From Salinibacterium sp. SWN248 (GTDB lineage: Bacteria > Actinomycetota > Actinomycetes > Actinomycetales > Microbacteriaceae): a stretch of 64,000 bases of DNA. A program made the position numbers and the translations under genes. The first letter of the stretch is position 1; every line of letters begins with the position of its first letter. This document shows positions 26,208 through 34,432 of the stretch, piece by piece. The notes under the pieces are model-generated. The model saw only the letters and a list, made by a program, of their open reading frames with translations. It was not told where the DNA came from and searched no databases. The DNA is taken from NCBI RefSeq assembly GCF_015864575.1, contig NZ_JADYWW010000001.1, positions 1,077,719 to 1,141,718 of the forward strand, given 5' to 3'.

Positions 26208-27797
26208 ATGGGACCCGGCCGCTCTGCACCTATTGATGCGTCCGCGCGAACCCGCTTTCTGCGAGGCTTCCGCCTGATCTACTTGGCACCGGTGTTGGCG
26301 TTGCTTGCACTTTCGGCGTGGGCCTTTGCCTCGCCGATGGGCGCTGCCCCCGACGACGACTACCATCTCGTCAGTATTTGGTGCGCTACTGGTGACTCCG
26401 CAGTGTGCCAACCTGGCGAATCATCCAAAACTCGGTTGGTTCCTTCTGCCGTGCTGCAATCGCCCTGCTACGCGTTTTACAGCGATGAGAGTGCGGCTTG
26501 CCAGTCACGACTGGATTACACCGACAGCAAACTCGCTGAAACCAACCGTGGCAACTTTGTGGGAGCCTACCCGCCGCTCTACTACGCGGTGATGAGCAAT
26601 TTCGTAGGCGAAGATGTGCTCGCGTCAGTGATGGCTATGCGCTTGTTCAACGTTGCTCTCTTCGTTGCACTCACTTCGGCTCTCTACGTCCTCTTGCCTG
26701 TCTCCCGGCGCCCGGCTCTGGTGTGGGGGTGGCTACTGACAACGGTTCCCCTCGGCCTCTTTTTGCTTGCCTCAAATAACCCAAGCGGCTGGGCTGTTGC
26801 CGGCGTCGGCAGTGCGTGGCTTGCTCTACTCGGCTATTTTGAAACCCCCCACCGCGCCAAACGCATTGCTCTAGGCGCGCTGTTCGTGCTCGCAGTGTTC
26901 ATGGCGGCTGGTTCCCGGGGAGATTCAGCCCTGTATGTCGTCGGAGGCATCGGTGTCGCCGCGATCATCGCTTTCGAAAATTCGCGACGCTTCTGGACGC
27001 TCGCGATTCTCCCGCTGATCATGATCGGCGTCTCGGCCGCGTACTTCCTGAGCGCGCGTCAGACAGCGAGTGGAATTAGTGGCTTCAGCAGTCAGGATGC
27101 CGTTCCCGCCTCAACGGAACAGGCCGCCGGTGCTGCAGCGAACCTTGCCGGATTCGGGCTGCTCGCGTACAACTTCCTCAACGTCCCTTCGCTATGGGTA
27201 GGGGCATTTGGTGGCTGGGCGCTGGGCTGGCTCGATACGCCCATTCCGGAGTCTGTCACCTTCCTCGCACTCTCCGCGTTCATCGGCGTGGGTTTCGTCG
27301 GGCTGTCTGTCTTGAACGGTCGAAAGATTTTCGCCGTAGCCGGCGTGGGTTTCGTGCTCTGGTTACTGCCGACCTATGTGCTCACTCAGGGCGGCGACAA
27401 AGTCGGAGAACAGGTTCAGCCCCGCTATATCTTGCCGATCATGGTGATTATGGGCGGGCTGTTGGTTCTTGAGGCCGGGGCCAAACGGTTCCAGCTCGGA
27501 CGAGTGCAGACTGTCGCCGTAGTCATCGCGCTGAGCGCGGCAAACCTGGTCGCGTTGCACATGAACATGCGTCGCTACGTCACCGGCAACGACGTGCCGG
27601 GGTGGAACCTCAACGCGGGCGCCGAATGGTTCTGGTCTGGCGCTCCAGCCCCCATGGTGGTGTGGGGTGTTGGCTCACTCGCTTTCGCCGGCATGGTCAT
27701 TATTGTGGCGCGGGAAATGGCGCGTGCTGCGGCCATTCGGACGGTGGAGTTAGAACCACAATCGGAGCAGGCGAAGCCGGTTGCGACCGCGGTCTAG
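26208..27797 (+). CDS. DUF2142 polytopic membrane protein, tandem paralogue
   Basis: A 529-residue paralogue of the preceding gene with the same plan: first helix (about 25-43), PDDDYHL (48-54), SIWCATGD, paired cysteines in the first outer loop, and QPRYILPIMV near the end. The similarity runs the full length, so this is a tandem duplication. The copies differ most in the middle, where this one has an extra loop with SGFSSQDAVPASTEQAAG. Different separate promoters suggest both are used. Confidence 0.82.
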   Translation: MGPGRSAPIDASARTRFLRGFRLIYLAPVLALLALSAWAFASPMGAAPDDDYHLVSIWCATGDSAVCQPGESSKTRLVPSAVLQSPCYAFYSDESAACQSRLDYTDSKLAETNRGNFVGAYPPLYYAVMSNFVGEDVLASVMAMRLFNVALFVALTSALYVLLPVSRRPALVWGWLLTTVPLGLFLLASNNPSGWAVAGVGSAWLALLGYFETPHRAKRIALGALFVLAVFMAAGSRGDSALYVVGGIGVAAIIAFENSRRFWTLAILPLIMIGVSAAYFLSARQTASGISGFSSQDAVPASTEQAAGAAANLAGFGLLAYNFLNVPSLWVGAFGGWALGWLDTPIPESVTFLALSAFIGVGFVGLSVLNGRKIFAVAGVGFVLWLLPTYVLTQGGDKVGEQVQPRYILPIMVIMGGLLVLEAGAKRFQLGRVQTVAVVIALSAANLVALHMNMRRYVTGNDVPGWNLNAGAEWFWSGAPAPMVVWGVGSLAFAGMVIIVAREMARAAAIRTVELEPQSEQAKPVATAV

Positions 27798-27810
27798 CGT
27801 TCGCACCGCT

Positions 27811-27840
27811 TGCTGCGCGTCGATCAATTGCCGCGCAGCA
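27811..27840 (+). terminator. Hairpin terminator after the DUF2142 genes
   Basis: TGCTGCGCG (27811-27819) pairs perfectly with CGCGCAGCA (27832-27840) over a 12-base loop, 14 bases after the stop codon. There is no T run. The neighbouring gene is convergent, so it may serve both directions. Confidence 0.5.
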
Positions 27841-27963
27841 CGGCGGAGAGCACGAAGATAAGAATTCGGAGTCGCGAGCTTATCCCGGCAGCGTGACGAC
27901 GCTAGGAATGCAGCAGAGCACTACGCCGAAGCGGCCCGCCTAGGGAGCCCCGCAGTCGACGAA

Positions 27964-29262
27964 CTAGTCGGACGACCCACTACCGATGATGCGGTAGGTC
28001 ACTCCTGGCCACTGTTCGGCGCTGCTTACGCGGCGACCGTCAACAAAGGTGCGGATCCCGGGCAGCTGTTCTGCATTCAGGCTGCGGTACTCGTGGTGGT
28101 CGGCCTGCACGACGGCAGCGTCCACCGGGTCTCCGTAGCGGTACGGAGTGAAGCCGAGCTTCGTGAGTTCTTCGTCGGTGTAGAGCGGGTCATGCACGAG
28201 CACTGTTGCTCCGCGCGACGTGAGCGCATCAACGGCGGCGAAGACTCCGGAGAACGCGGTCTCCTTCACTTCTCCGCGGTAGGCGGCTCCGAGCACGACG
28301 ACGCGTTCTCCCGCGAGGTCGCCGTGGGCGCCCTCGAGCAGACCGATCGTGTAGTCGGGCATCCCTGCGTTTGCTTCGCGCGCAGCACGCACGATGGTGG
28401 CGTCGGGGTCGTTCCACAGATACAGGCGAGGGTAGACGGGGATGCAGTGGCCACCAACGGCGATGCCGGGCTGGTGAATGTGGCTGAACGGCTGTGAGTT
28501 CGTAGCCTCAATGACCGCATAGACATCGATGCCGTTCTTGCCGGCGAATCGAGCGAACTGGTTGGCGAGCCCGATGTTGACGTCGCGGTACGTCGTTTCG
28601 GCGAGCTTGGCGAGTTCGGATGCTTCGGCCGAACCAAGATCCCAGACGCCGTTTTCGCGTGCGAGGTCGGGGCGCTCGTCAAAGTCGAGTACTTCGTTGT
28701 AGAACGCGGTCGCCTGCTTGGCACCTTCAACGGAGAGACCACCAATGAGCTTGGGGTATTTGCGCAGGTCCTCGAAGACTCGACCGGTGAGAACACGTTC
28801 GGGCGAGAAGACGAGGTGGAAGTCTTTGCCCTCGGTAAGGCCAGAGACTTCTTCGAGCAGCGGCTTCCACCGGTTGCGGGTCGTGCCAACCGGCAGCGTG
28901 GTCTCGTAAGACACGAGAGTGCCAGCAGTGAGGTGCTCGCCAAGGGAGCGCGTGGCGACATCCATCCAGCCGAAGTCAGGCTTAGCGTCTTTGTCGACGA
29001 ACAGCGGGACAACCAGAACGACAGCATCCGCGCCGGGAATAGCGTCGGCGTAGTCAGTCGTGGCACGCAGTTTGCCTGCGGGAACGAGTTCGCTCAGCTT
29101 CTCTTGCAGGTGTGCTTCGCCGGGGAACGGCTCGATGCCTTTATTGACGAGGTCGACGAATGCGGCGTTGATGTCAACGCCAACAACGTCGTGGCCCTTC
29201 GAAGCGAATTGAACAGCCAAAGGGAGGCCGATCTTACCGAGAGCAACAACTGCGATTTTCAC
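27964..29262 (-). CDS. WbpA-like UDP-N-acetylglucosamine 6-dehydrogenase
   Basis: A 432-residue NAD-dependent nucleotide-sugar dehydrogenase of the WecC/WbpA/WbpO group. The N-terminus ALGKIGLPLA replaces the usual first glycine of the GxGxxG loop with alanine, as in several members. SYETTLPVGTTRN and FSPERVLTGR follow, and the catalytic cysteine is C273 in GGHCIPVYP, the form typical of N-acetylhexosamine rather than glucose dehydrogenases. Together with the N-acyltransferase, aminotransferase and oxidoreductase at 30.5-33.2 kb it would make a UDP-2,3-diacetamido-2,3-dideoxy-uronic acid. GTG start; AAGGA lies 11 bases upstream. Confidence 0.88.
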   Translation of the reverse strand: MKIAVVALGKIGLPLAVQFASKGHDVVGVDINAAFVDLVNKGIEPFPGEAHLQEKLSELVPAGKLRATTDYADAIPGADAVVLVVPLFVDKDAKPDFGWMDVATRSLGEHLTAGTLVSYETTLPVGTTRNRWKPLLEEVSGLTEGKDFHLVFSPERVLTGRVFEDLRKYPKLIGGLSVEGAKQATAFYNEVLDFDERPDLARENGVWDLGSAEASELAKLAETTYRDVNIGLANQFARFAGKNGIDVYAVIEATNSQPFSHIHQPGIAVGGHCIPVYPRLYLWNDPDATIVRAAREANAGMPDYTIGLLEGAHGDLAGERVVVLGAAYRGEVKETAFSGVFAAVDALTSRGATVLVHDPLYTDEELTKLGFTPYRYGDPVDAAVVQADHHEYRSLNAEQLPGIRTFVDGRRVSSAEQWPGVTYRIIGSGSSD

Positions 29263-29331
29263 GAGAGAACGAGTCCTTTGATTGAAAGTGGTCCGCGATT
29301 CGTGCGCACCGAAGTGGATCAGTAAACGACT

Positions 29332-29697
29332 TTAGTCGTCGGAATTGGAACCCTGCCGAGAGATCTCATCCTGCAGGCGAGCCTCAGCGAGAGCGAGCTG
29401 GCGAGCAAGTTGAGTGTTAGCCCGGCTGAGTTGAGTTGAACGCTTGAAATCAGTGACCACGTAGAGCAGGAACGCCACGATGAAGCCGTAGAGCAACAGG
29501 TCCGTACCGCGGCCGATGCCTACGGCATTGGCCACTGCGGTCAGCAAGCCGGGGGAAAGGATGACGACGACCCCGCCGATCACGGCAAGGAACACCAGCA
29601 TGCGCCGAACAGCGAGGTGACGTGCGCTGGGTGTCGCCCGAATGAGGTAGAAGGCGATCGCCAATAACGCAACGATCAGAATGATTTGAATGAGCAT
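29332..29697 (-). CDS. DUF2304 small membrane protein
   Basis: A 121-residue protein with three hydrophobic segments (about 3-19, 32-50 and 67-85) and a polar helical C-terminus (TQLSRANTQLARQLALAEAR). It matches the DUF2304 family, which regularly follows a dolichyl-phosphate-mannose-synthase-like glycosyltransferase, as it does here with a 10-base gap. Such pairs are thought to act together in making or moving polyprenyl-phosphate sugars. Function is not established. Confidence 0.85.
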   Translation of the reverse strand: MLIQIILIVALLAIAFYLIRATPSARHLAVRRMLVFLAVIGGVVVILSPGLLTAVANAVGIGRGTDLLLYGFIVAFLLYVVTDFKRSTQLSRANTQLARQLALAEARLQDEISRQGSNSDD

Positions 29698-29707
29698 GCG
29701 CGTATCC

Positions 29708-30424
29708 CTAGTTCACTACGAGATCGAAAAGAATATTGATCGAGTTGAGAAGCGACTGTCCTTTTGCTTTGGAGTAATCCGTGTAAAGCACTTCGACAGG
29801 GCTCTCGCCCCAGGGCAACCCGGTTCGACCCAGTTGCAGCACGATCTCTGTCGCGTGGGCCATGCGGTCTTGTTGAAGAGTGAGGCGGGATGCCGCTTCG
29901 AGGCTCAACACCCGAAGTCCGTTGTGCGCATCGGTGAGTTTCAGCCCGGTCGTCACGTTGGTGACGCCGACCGCAGTTTTGAGAACGATGCGCTTCAAGA
30001 TGCCGGGATTGGTGCGGTCGTCGAGAAAACGGGATCCGAACACAATGTCGAGCTTCTCTGTGCGAGCCCGCTCCAGCATCTGGAGCGCGTCAATAATCCG
30101 GTGTTGGCCGTCGGCATCGAAGGTGATGATGTGTTCGCAGCCGGGCTGTGCCACGGCGTAGGAAATGGCGGTCTGAAGAGCGGCACCCTGTCCGAGATTC
30201 AGCGGGTGGGAGATGACTCGTGCTCCGGCGGCGGCGGCGGCGTGCGCCGAACCATCGGTGCTGCCGTCATCGACGCACACAATGTTGGCAAAGTGGCCTC
30301 GAAGCTCGGAGACGACGCCGCCAATCACTGAGGCTTCGTTGTAGAGGGGGATAACGATCCAAGTCGAGGTGTCGAGTCCAGACTGCGAGGCCTCGTTGCT
30401 TGATTCGGTATGCATAGCGTCCAT
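29708..30424 (-). CDS. Glycosyltransferase family 2 protein, DPM1/polyprenyl-phosphate type
   Basis: A 238-residue GT-A enzyme with WIVIPLYNEASVIGGVV, CVDDGSTDGSA and TFDADGQH, the metal site of polyprenyl-phosphate mannose/glucose synthases. It lacks membrane helices of its own and is followed by the DUF2304 membrane gene, a usual pairing. It probably loads a sugar onto undecaprenyl phosphate for use by polytopic GT-C-like enzymes such as the DUF2142 pair. The start is uncertain: ATG 30424 and ATG 30415 are both plausible; the longest frame starts at 30469. Confidence 0.87.
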   Translation of the reverse strand: MDAMHTESSNEASQSGLDTSTWIVIPLYNEASVIGGVVSELRGHFANIVCVDDGSTDGSAHAAAAAGARVISHPLNLGQGAALQTAISYAVAQPGCEHIITFDADGQHRIIDALQMLERARTEKLDIVFGSRFLDDRTNPGILKRIVLKTAVGVTNVTTGLKLTDAHNGLRVLSLEAASRLTLQQDRMAHATEIVLQLGRTGLPWGESPVEVLYTDYSKAKGQSLLNSINILFDLVVN

Positions 30425-30439
30425 TCTGTCAGAACGCGA

Positions 30440-30445
30440 TAACCT
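30440..30445 (+). promoter_or_regulatory. Possible -10 box of the diacetamido-sugar operon
   Basis: TAACCT lies in the short divergent interval between the polyprenyl-phosphate glycosyltransferase and the N-acyltransferase. Transcription from it would give a leader of about 40 bases ending in GGAG and GTG 30490. No good -35 box is seen. Confidence 0.4.
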
Positions 30446-30489
30446 TGGAGTTCGGCATTCCCGCCGCAATTTTTGGAGTCACATTTCCT

Positions 30490-31098
30490 GTGGATGAATT
30501 GTCAGATGCGAAGGTTGACCCCTCGGCAGATGTAGCAGCTACGGCGCAAATTGGTCCGGGAAGCTCTGTGTGGCATCTGGCCCAGGTTCGGGAGAACGCC
30601 GTGCTCGGTTCTCAGTGCATTATTGGCCGCGGCGCATACATCGGTTCCGGTGTTGTTCTTGGCGACAATTGCAAGGTGCAGAACTACGCGCTGGTCTACG
30701 AGCCCGCGATTCTCGAAGCCGGTGTCTTTATCGGGCCAGCCGTTGTACTAACCAATGACACCTATCCGCGAGCGATTTCCCCTGACGGCTCGATCAAGAG
30801 CGCCCACGACTGGACACCGGTGGGCGTCACGATCAGAACGGGAGCCGCTATCGGCGCTCGAGCAGTGTGCGTTGCGCCCGTCGAGATCGGCCGATGGGCA
30901 ACCGTGGCAGCAGGAGCAATCGTCACTAAAGACGTGCCTGCCTTCGCCCTTATGGCAGGAGTGCCCGCGCGGCGCATCGGCTGGGTCGGCAAGTCAGGCT
31001 TGCGTCTCGTCGAGTCGGAGTCGGGCTGGGTATGCCCGCAGACCGGCGAGAAGTACATCGAGATTGACGGAGTTTTGAGAGAGGAAGTGGACGCATGA
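30490..31098 (+). CDS. WbpD-like nucleotide-sugar N-acetyltransferase (left-handed beta-helix)
   Basis: A 202-residue hexapeptide-repeat acyltransferase: repeated [IV]-G-x4 turns from about residue 18 to 150 (ATAQIGPGSSVWHLAQV, GAYIGSGVVLGDN, AAIGARAVCVAPVEIGRWATVAAGAIVTKDV). It corresponds to WbpD/WlbB, which acetylates the 3-amino group of UDP-GlcNAc3NA. The C-terminus has a GWVCPQTGEKY segment found in this family. The frame is open from a TTG at 30445; GTG at 30490 is preferred because GGAG lies about 12 bases upstream and the helix begins soon after. The stop overlaps the aminotransferase by 4 bases. Confidence 0.87.
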   Translation: MDELSDAKVDPSADVAATAQIGPGSSVWHLAQVRENAVLGSQCIIGRGAYIGSGVVLGDNCKVQNYALVYEPAILEAGVFIGPAVVLTNDTYPRAISPDGSIKSAHDWTPVGVTIRTGAAIGARAVCVAPVEIGRWATVAAGAIVTKDVPAFALMAGVPARRIGWVGKSGLRLVESESGWVCPQTGEKYIEIDGVLREEVDA

Positions 31099-32195
31099 GC
31101 CTAGAACTCATCCCCGCAGCGAAACCAATCATTGGCGACGACGAGCGAGCAGCTGTCGACCGGGTAATGCGCAGTGGCATGATCGCCCAAGGGCCAGAGG
31201 TGGCCACTTTCGAGCAAGAGTTTGGCGAGCACTTCGTCGAGGGACGCCAGTGTGTCGCTGTCAACTCTGGCACCGCGGGCCAACACCTCGGCCAGCTTGC
31301 TGCCGGTATCGGCCCCGGTGACGAAGTTATCGTTCCCTCCTTTACGTTCGCAGCGACGGCGAACTCTGTGGCGCTCACGGGTGCGACTCCCGTGTTTGTC
31401 GATATCGAACCCGACTATTTCAGCATTGACCCCGCAGCGGTCGAAGCGGCGATTACGCCGCGCACCCGCGCGATAATGCCCGTACACCTCTATGGGCATC
31501 CCGCCGTCATGAACGAACTTGTGGCAATCGCCAAGAAGCATGACCTGATGATTTTTGAGGATGCTGCTCAGGCTCACGGAGCCTCGCTCGGCGGTCGCAA
31601 GGTTGGCACGTTCGGAACCTTTGGCATGTTCAGCCTGTATCCGACGAAGAACATGACGAGCGGAGAGGGCGGAATGGTCGCGTGTGATTCTCCCGAAATC
31701 GTTCGCGCCACGAAGCTGTTGCGCAACCAGGGTATGGAACGCCAGTACGAGAACGAAGTCATCGGCTTCAACGCTCGAATGACCGACATCCATGCCGCCA
31801 TCGGACGTGTCCAGCTCACGAAGGTGGACGCCTGGACAGCGACACGGCAATCGAATGCTGCGTTCTTCAACGAAAACCTCCGCGGGGTTGTCGTACCTCC
31901 TGTTGCTGACGACGCCGTCCACGTGTACCACCAGTACACAATTCGGGTCGAGAGCGACCGCGATAATTTCGCCAAAGCGCTGCGGGAAGAATTTGCGGTG
32001 GGCTCCGGTATTTACTATCCGATTCCGAACCACAGGCTTCCCTCGCTCACGCAGTTCGCACCCGATCTTGACTTGCCGCAAACAGAGAAGGCCGCTCAAG
32101 AAGTGCTCTCGCTCCCGGTTCATCCCTCGCTCTCGCAGGATGACCTCGAGCGCATCGTAACGGCGGTTAACTCCCTCGCTCAGGCAGGAAGCTAA
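31095..32195 (+). CDS. DegT/DnrJ/EryC1 aminotransferase, WbpE-like
   Basis: A 366-residue PLP-dependent sugar aminotransferase. NSGTAGQHLG binds cofactor phosphate, DAAQAHGA supplies the ring-binding acidic residue, and K185 in SLYPTKNMTSGEGG forms the Schiff base. In the WbpE reaction the 3-keto-UDP-GlcNAcA is aminated with glutamate. It lies between the N-acyltransferase (4-base overlap) and the oxidoreductase (1-base overlap), the order expected for the 2,3-diacetamido-uronic acid pathway. Confidence 0.9.
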   Translation: MSLELIPAAKPIIGDDERAAVDRVMRSGMIAQGPEVATFEQEFGEHFVEGRQCVAVNSGTAGQHLGQLAAGIGPGDEVIVPSFTFAATANSVALTGATPVFVDIEPDYFSIDPAAVEAAITPRTRAIMPVHLYGHPAVMNELVAIAKKHDLMIFEDAAQAHGASLGGRKVGTFGTFGMFSLYPTKNMTSGEGGMVACDSPEIVRATKLLRNQGMERQYENEVIGFNARMTDIHAAIGRVQLTKVDAWTATRQSNAAFFNENLRGVVVPPVADDAVHVYHQYTIRVESDRDNFAKALREEFAVGSGIYYPIPNHRLPSLTQFAPDLDLPQTEKAAQEVLSLPVHPSLSQDDLERIVTAVNSLAQAGS

Positions 32196-33181
32196 TGGCC
32201 GCGCTACGGGCCGGGCTGCTCGGCGTCGGCATGATGGGGCGACACCATGCCCGCGTTCTTCGAGAGATAGACGGCGTGGAGCTTGTGGCGATTGCTGACC
32301 CAGGAGGCGACCCACACGGAGTAGCGGGTGACCTGACGGTACTGCCCGACATCGAGTCGCTTATCGCAGCAGGACTCGACATCGCAGTCGTTGCCGTACC
32401 CACGCGTTTCCATGAGGACGCAGCGCTCAAGCTTGCCGCCGCCGGTGTTCACACCCTCGTGGAGAAGCCAATTGCCGAGACTGTCGAAGCTGGGCAGCGC
32501 ATGGTGGAAGCGTTCGAAGCTGCCGGCCTTGTCGGTGCAGTCGGACACATTGAGCGTTTCAACCCGGCACTCCAGCAGCTGCGCAAGCGAATCGAAGCGG
32601 GCGACCTGGGCGAGGTATTCCAGATTGCTACGCGCCGACAGGGACCGTTCCCGTCGCGCATCGCGGACGTTGGGGTCGGCAAAGACCTCGGTTCGCATGA
32701 CATTGATCTCACCGCTTGGGTCGCACAGAGCACGTATGCCACCGTCTTTGCGCAGACCGCTCTCAAGAGCGGGCGTGAGTACGAAGACATGATCATCGCG
32801 TCGGGGCGCCTAGCCAATGGCATCATCGTCAACCACGTGGTGAACTGGCTCAGCCCGATGAAGGAACGTATCACGATCGTCACCGGAGAGACCGGCACGT
32901 TTGTGGCCGATACCTCTACGGGCGATCTCACTCTGTTCGCCAACGGCACCTTCCCGCTTGAGTGGGAGTCTGTCACTGCGTTTAGAGGCGTAAGCGAAGG
33001 CGACGTCACCCGGTTCGCGTTCCCGAAACGAGAGCCCCTTCGCGTTGAGCATGAAGCATTCCGGGATGCTGTTCTAGGTTTGCCGAGCGAGATTGTCACC
33101 ATGCAGCAGGGCCAGCGCACTCTCGCTGTCGTTGAGGGCGTTATCGAGTCCGCTCGAACGGGACAGTCCGTGAGCTTTTGA
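32195..33181 (+). CDS. Gfo/Idh/MocA oxidoreductase, WbpB-like
   Basis: A 328-residue NAD(P)-dependent sugar oxidoreductase. The cofactor loop GLLGVGMMGRHHARVL is at 7-22 and the catalytic EKP at 90-92; GHIERFNPALQQL and DVGVGKDLGSHDID complete the active site. WbpB oxidises C3 of UDP-GlcNAcA and regenerates its NAD with 2-oxoglutarate. ATG overlaps the aminotransferase stop by one base. The enzyme order and family combination support the assignment; substrate specificity is inferred from that context. Confidence 0.88.
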   Translation: MAALRAGLLGVGMMGRHHARVLREIDGVELVAIADPGGDPHGVAGDLTVLPDIESLIAAGLDIAVVAVPTRFHEDAALKLAAAGVHTLVEKPIAETVEAGQRMVEAFEAAGLVGAVGHIERFNPALQQLRKRIEAGDLGEVFQIATRRQGPFPSRIADVGVGKDLGSHDIDLTAWVAQSTYATVFAQTALKSGREYEDMIIASGRLANGIIVNHVVNWLSPMKERITIVTGETGTFVADTSTGDLTLFANGTFPLEWESVTAFRGVSEGDVTRFAFPKREPLRVEHEAFRDAVLGLPSEIVTMQQGQRTLAVVEGVIESARTGQSVSF

Positions 33182-33184
33182 ACG

Positions 33185-34432
33185 ATGGATCCGAAGTCCA
33201 CCGTGCAGCGTGATGGGGGAGTGCTGAGCACGACAGGCACCGTCGCGATTGCGTCGCGAATTTTTGCTCCAGAGCCGGCGGCGGCATCCTTTCGGCTCAC
33301 GGCATTGGCCAATGCGTTGTCGCGGGCCGGCACTCGCACCGTAGTGATTACGTCTACGTTCACCCCTGAGACTAATGACGCGACGGATGCCGTCGATCAG
33401 AGGGTCATCGTTCGCCGGTTCCCTGTGTTGCGCAATCGCGACGGATACGTCCGGGGATACTTGCAGTATCTGAGCTTCGATATTCCACTCATTTTCCGCT
33501 TGCTTTTCGCGCGCGGAATAGACGCGGTAGTCGTCGAACCTCCACCGACGACAGCGGCGGTGGTTCGCGTTGTGTGCGCGATCCGAAGAATTCCCTATTT
33601 CTACTATGCGGCCGATATTTGGGCGGATGCCTCAACAACGGTAGCGAGCAGCATGGTGGTGCGCGTCGTCCGTGCGGTAGAGGGCTGGGCGCTTCGCGGC
33701 GCTCGCGGAGTGCTCTCCGTCTCATCGACCGTCACTGTCAGGCTCAAAGAGCTCGGAATCTCGACGCGAGTGTTCGAGGTGGGCAACGGTGTCGACACTG
33801 AGTTGTTCGCTCACGAGGGCGCTGCGTACGCCGATGATTCGCCGTATTTTCTGTATGCGGGAACGGCTTCTGAGGTGCACGGCGCCACCATTTTTGTTGA
33901 TGCGTTGAGTTCTGTGCGTGAGACATATCCGAACGCGCGCATCATTTTCGTCGGCCAGGGTTCTGATCGTTCAGAGCTTGAGCGCCTCGGCAAGGAGCTG
34001 GGCGATGACGCTGTTGAATTTCTCCCTAGGGTTCCTCCTGCACGGGTCGCGGAGATGTTGCGCTCGGCGGTAGCGTCGCTCGCCAGCGTGAAGCCGGGAG
34101 TCGGGTATGACCTCGCCTTCCCGACCAAGCTCTACGCCTCGGTTGCGTGCGGTACTCCCGCAGTCTTTGCGGGAGCGGGCCCGGCTGCGCAATTCGTTTC
34201 TGATCTCGATGCCGGTTGGGTTTGTGGCTATGACGCGGCTGACGTTGCCGCGGCAATGACCGCAGCCCTCGACGCCGAACGCACGACTTTAGATCGCGCG
34301 GCTCTGGCTGCTCGCGCCGCACAGGCAGTTTCTATTACATCAATCGCGCACGCAGGTGCACAGTTCATTATTGACAATACGTTTGACTCACGCGCGAGCG
34401 ATGAGCCTCCAGCAAGGAACACCACACCATGA
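33185..34432 (+). CDS. Glycosyltransferase family 4 protein
   Basis: A 415-residue GT-B enzyme. The N-domain opens IASRIFAPEPAAASFRLTALANAL, typical of WbuB-like transferases that act on undecaprenyl-linked amino sugars. The C-domain has YAGTASEVHGATIFVDAL and AFPTKLYASVACGTPAVFAGAGPAA. It starts 3 bases after the WbpB-like gene and overlaps the ABC transporter by 4 bases. The natural donor is the diacetamido-uronic acid made by the same operon (inference). Confidence 0.87.
   Translation: MDPKSTVQRDGGVLSTTGTVAIASRIFAPEPAAASFRLTALANALSRAGTRTVVITSTFTPETNDATDAVDQRVIVRRFPVLRNRDGYVRGYLQYLSFDIPLIFRLLFARGIDAVVVEPPPTTAAVVRVVCAIRRIPYFYYAADIWADASTTVASSMVVRVVRAVEGWALRGARGVLSVSSTVTVRLKELGISTRVFEVGNGVDTELFAHEGAAYADDSPYFLYAGTASEVHGATIFVDALSSVRETYPNARIIFVGQGSDRSELERLGKELGDDAVEFLPRVPPARVAEMLRSAVASLASVKPGVGYDLAFPTKLYASVACGTPAVFAGAGPAAQFVSDLDAGWVCGYDAADVAAAMTAALDAERTTLDRAALAARAAQAVSITSIAHAGAQFIIDNTFDSRASDEPPARNTTP

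Noticed and set aside
31101-32315. 404-codon frame on the minus strand
   Set aside because: It is antisense to the WbpE-like aminotransferase, whose PLP lysine and motifs are intact.
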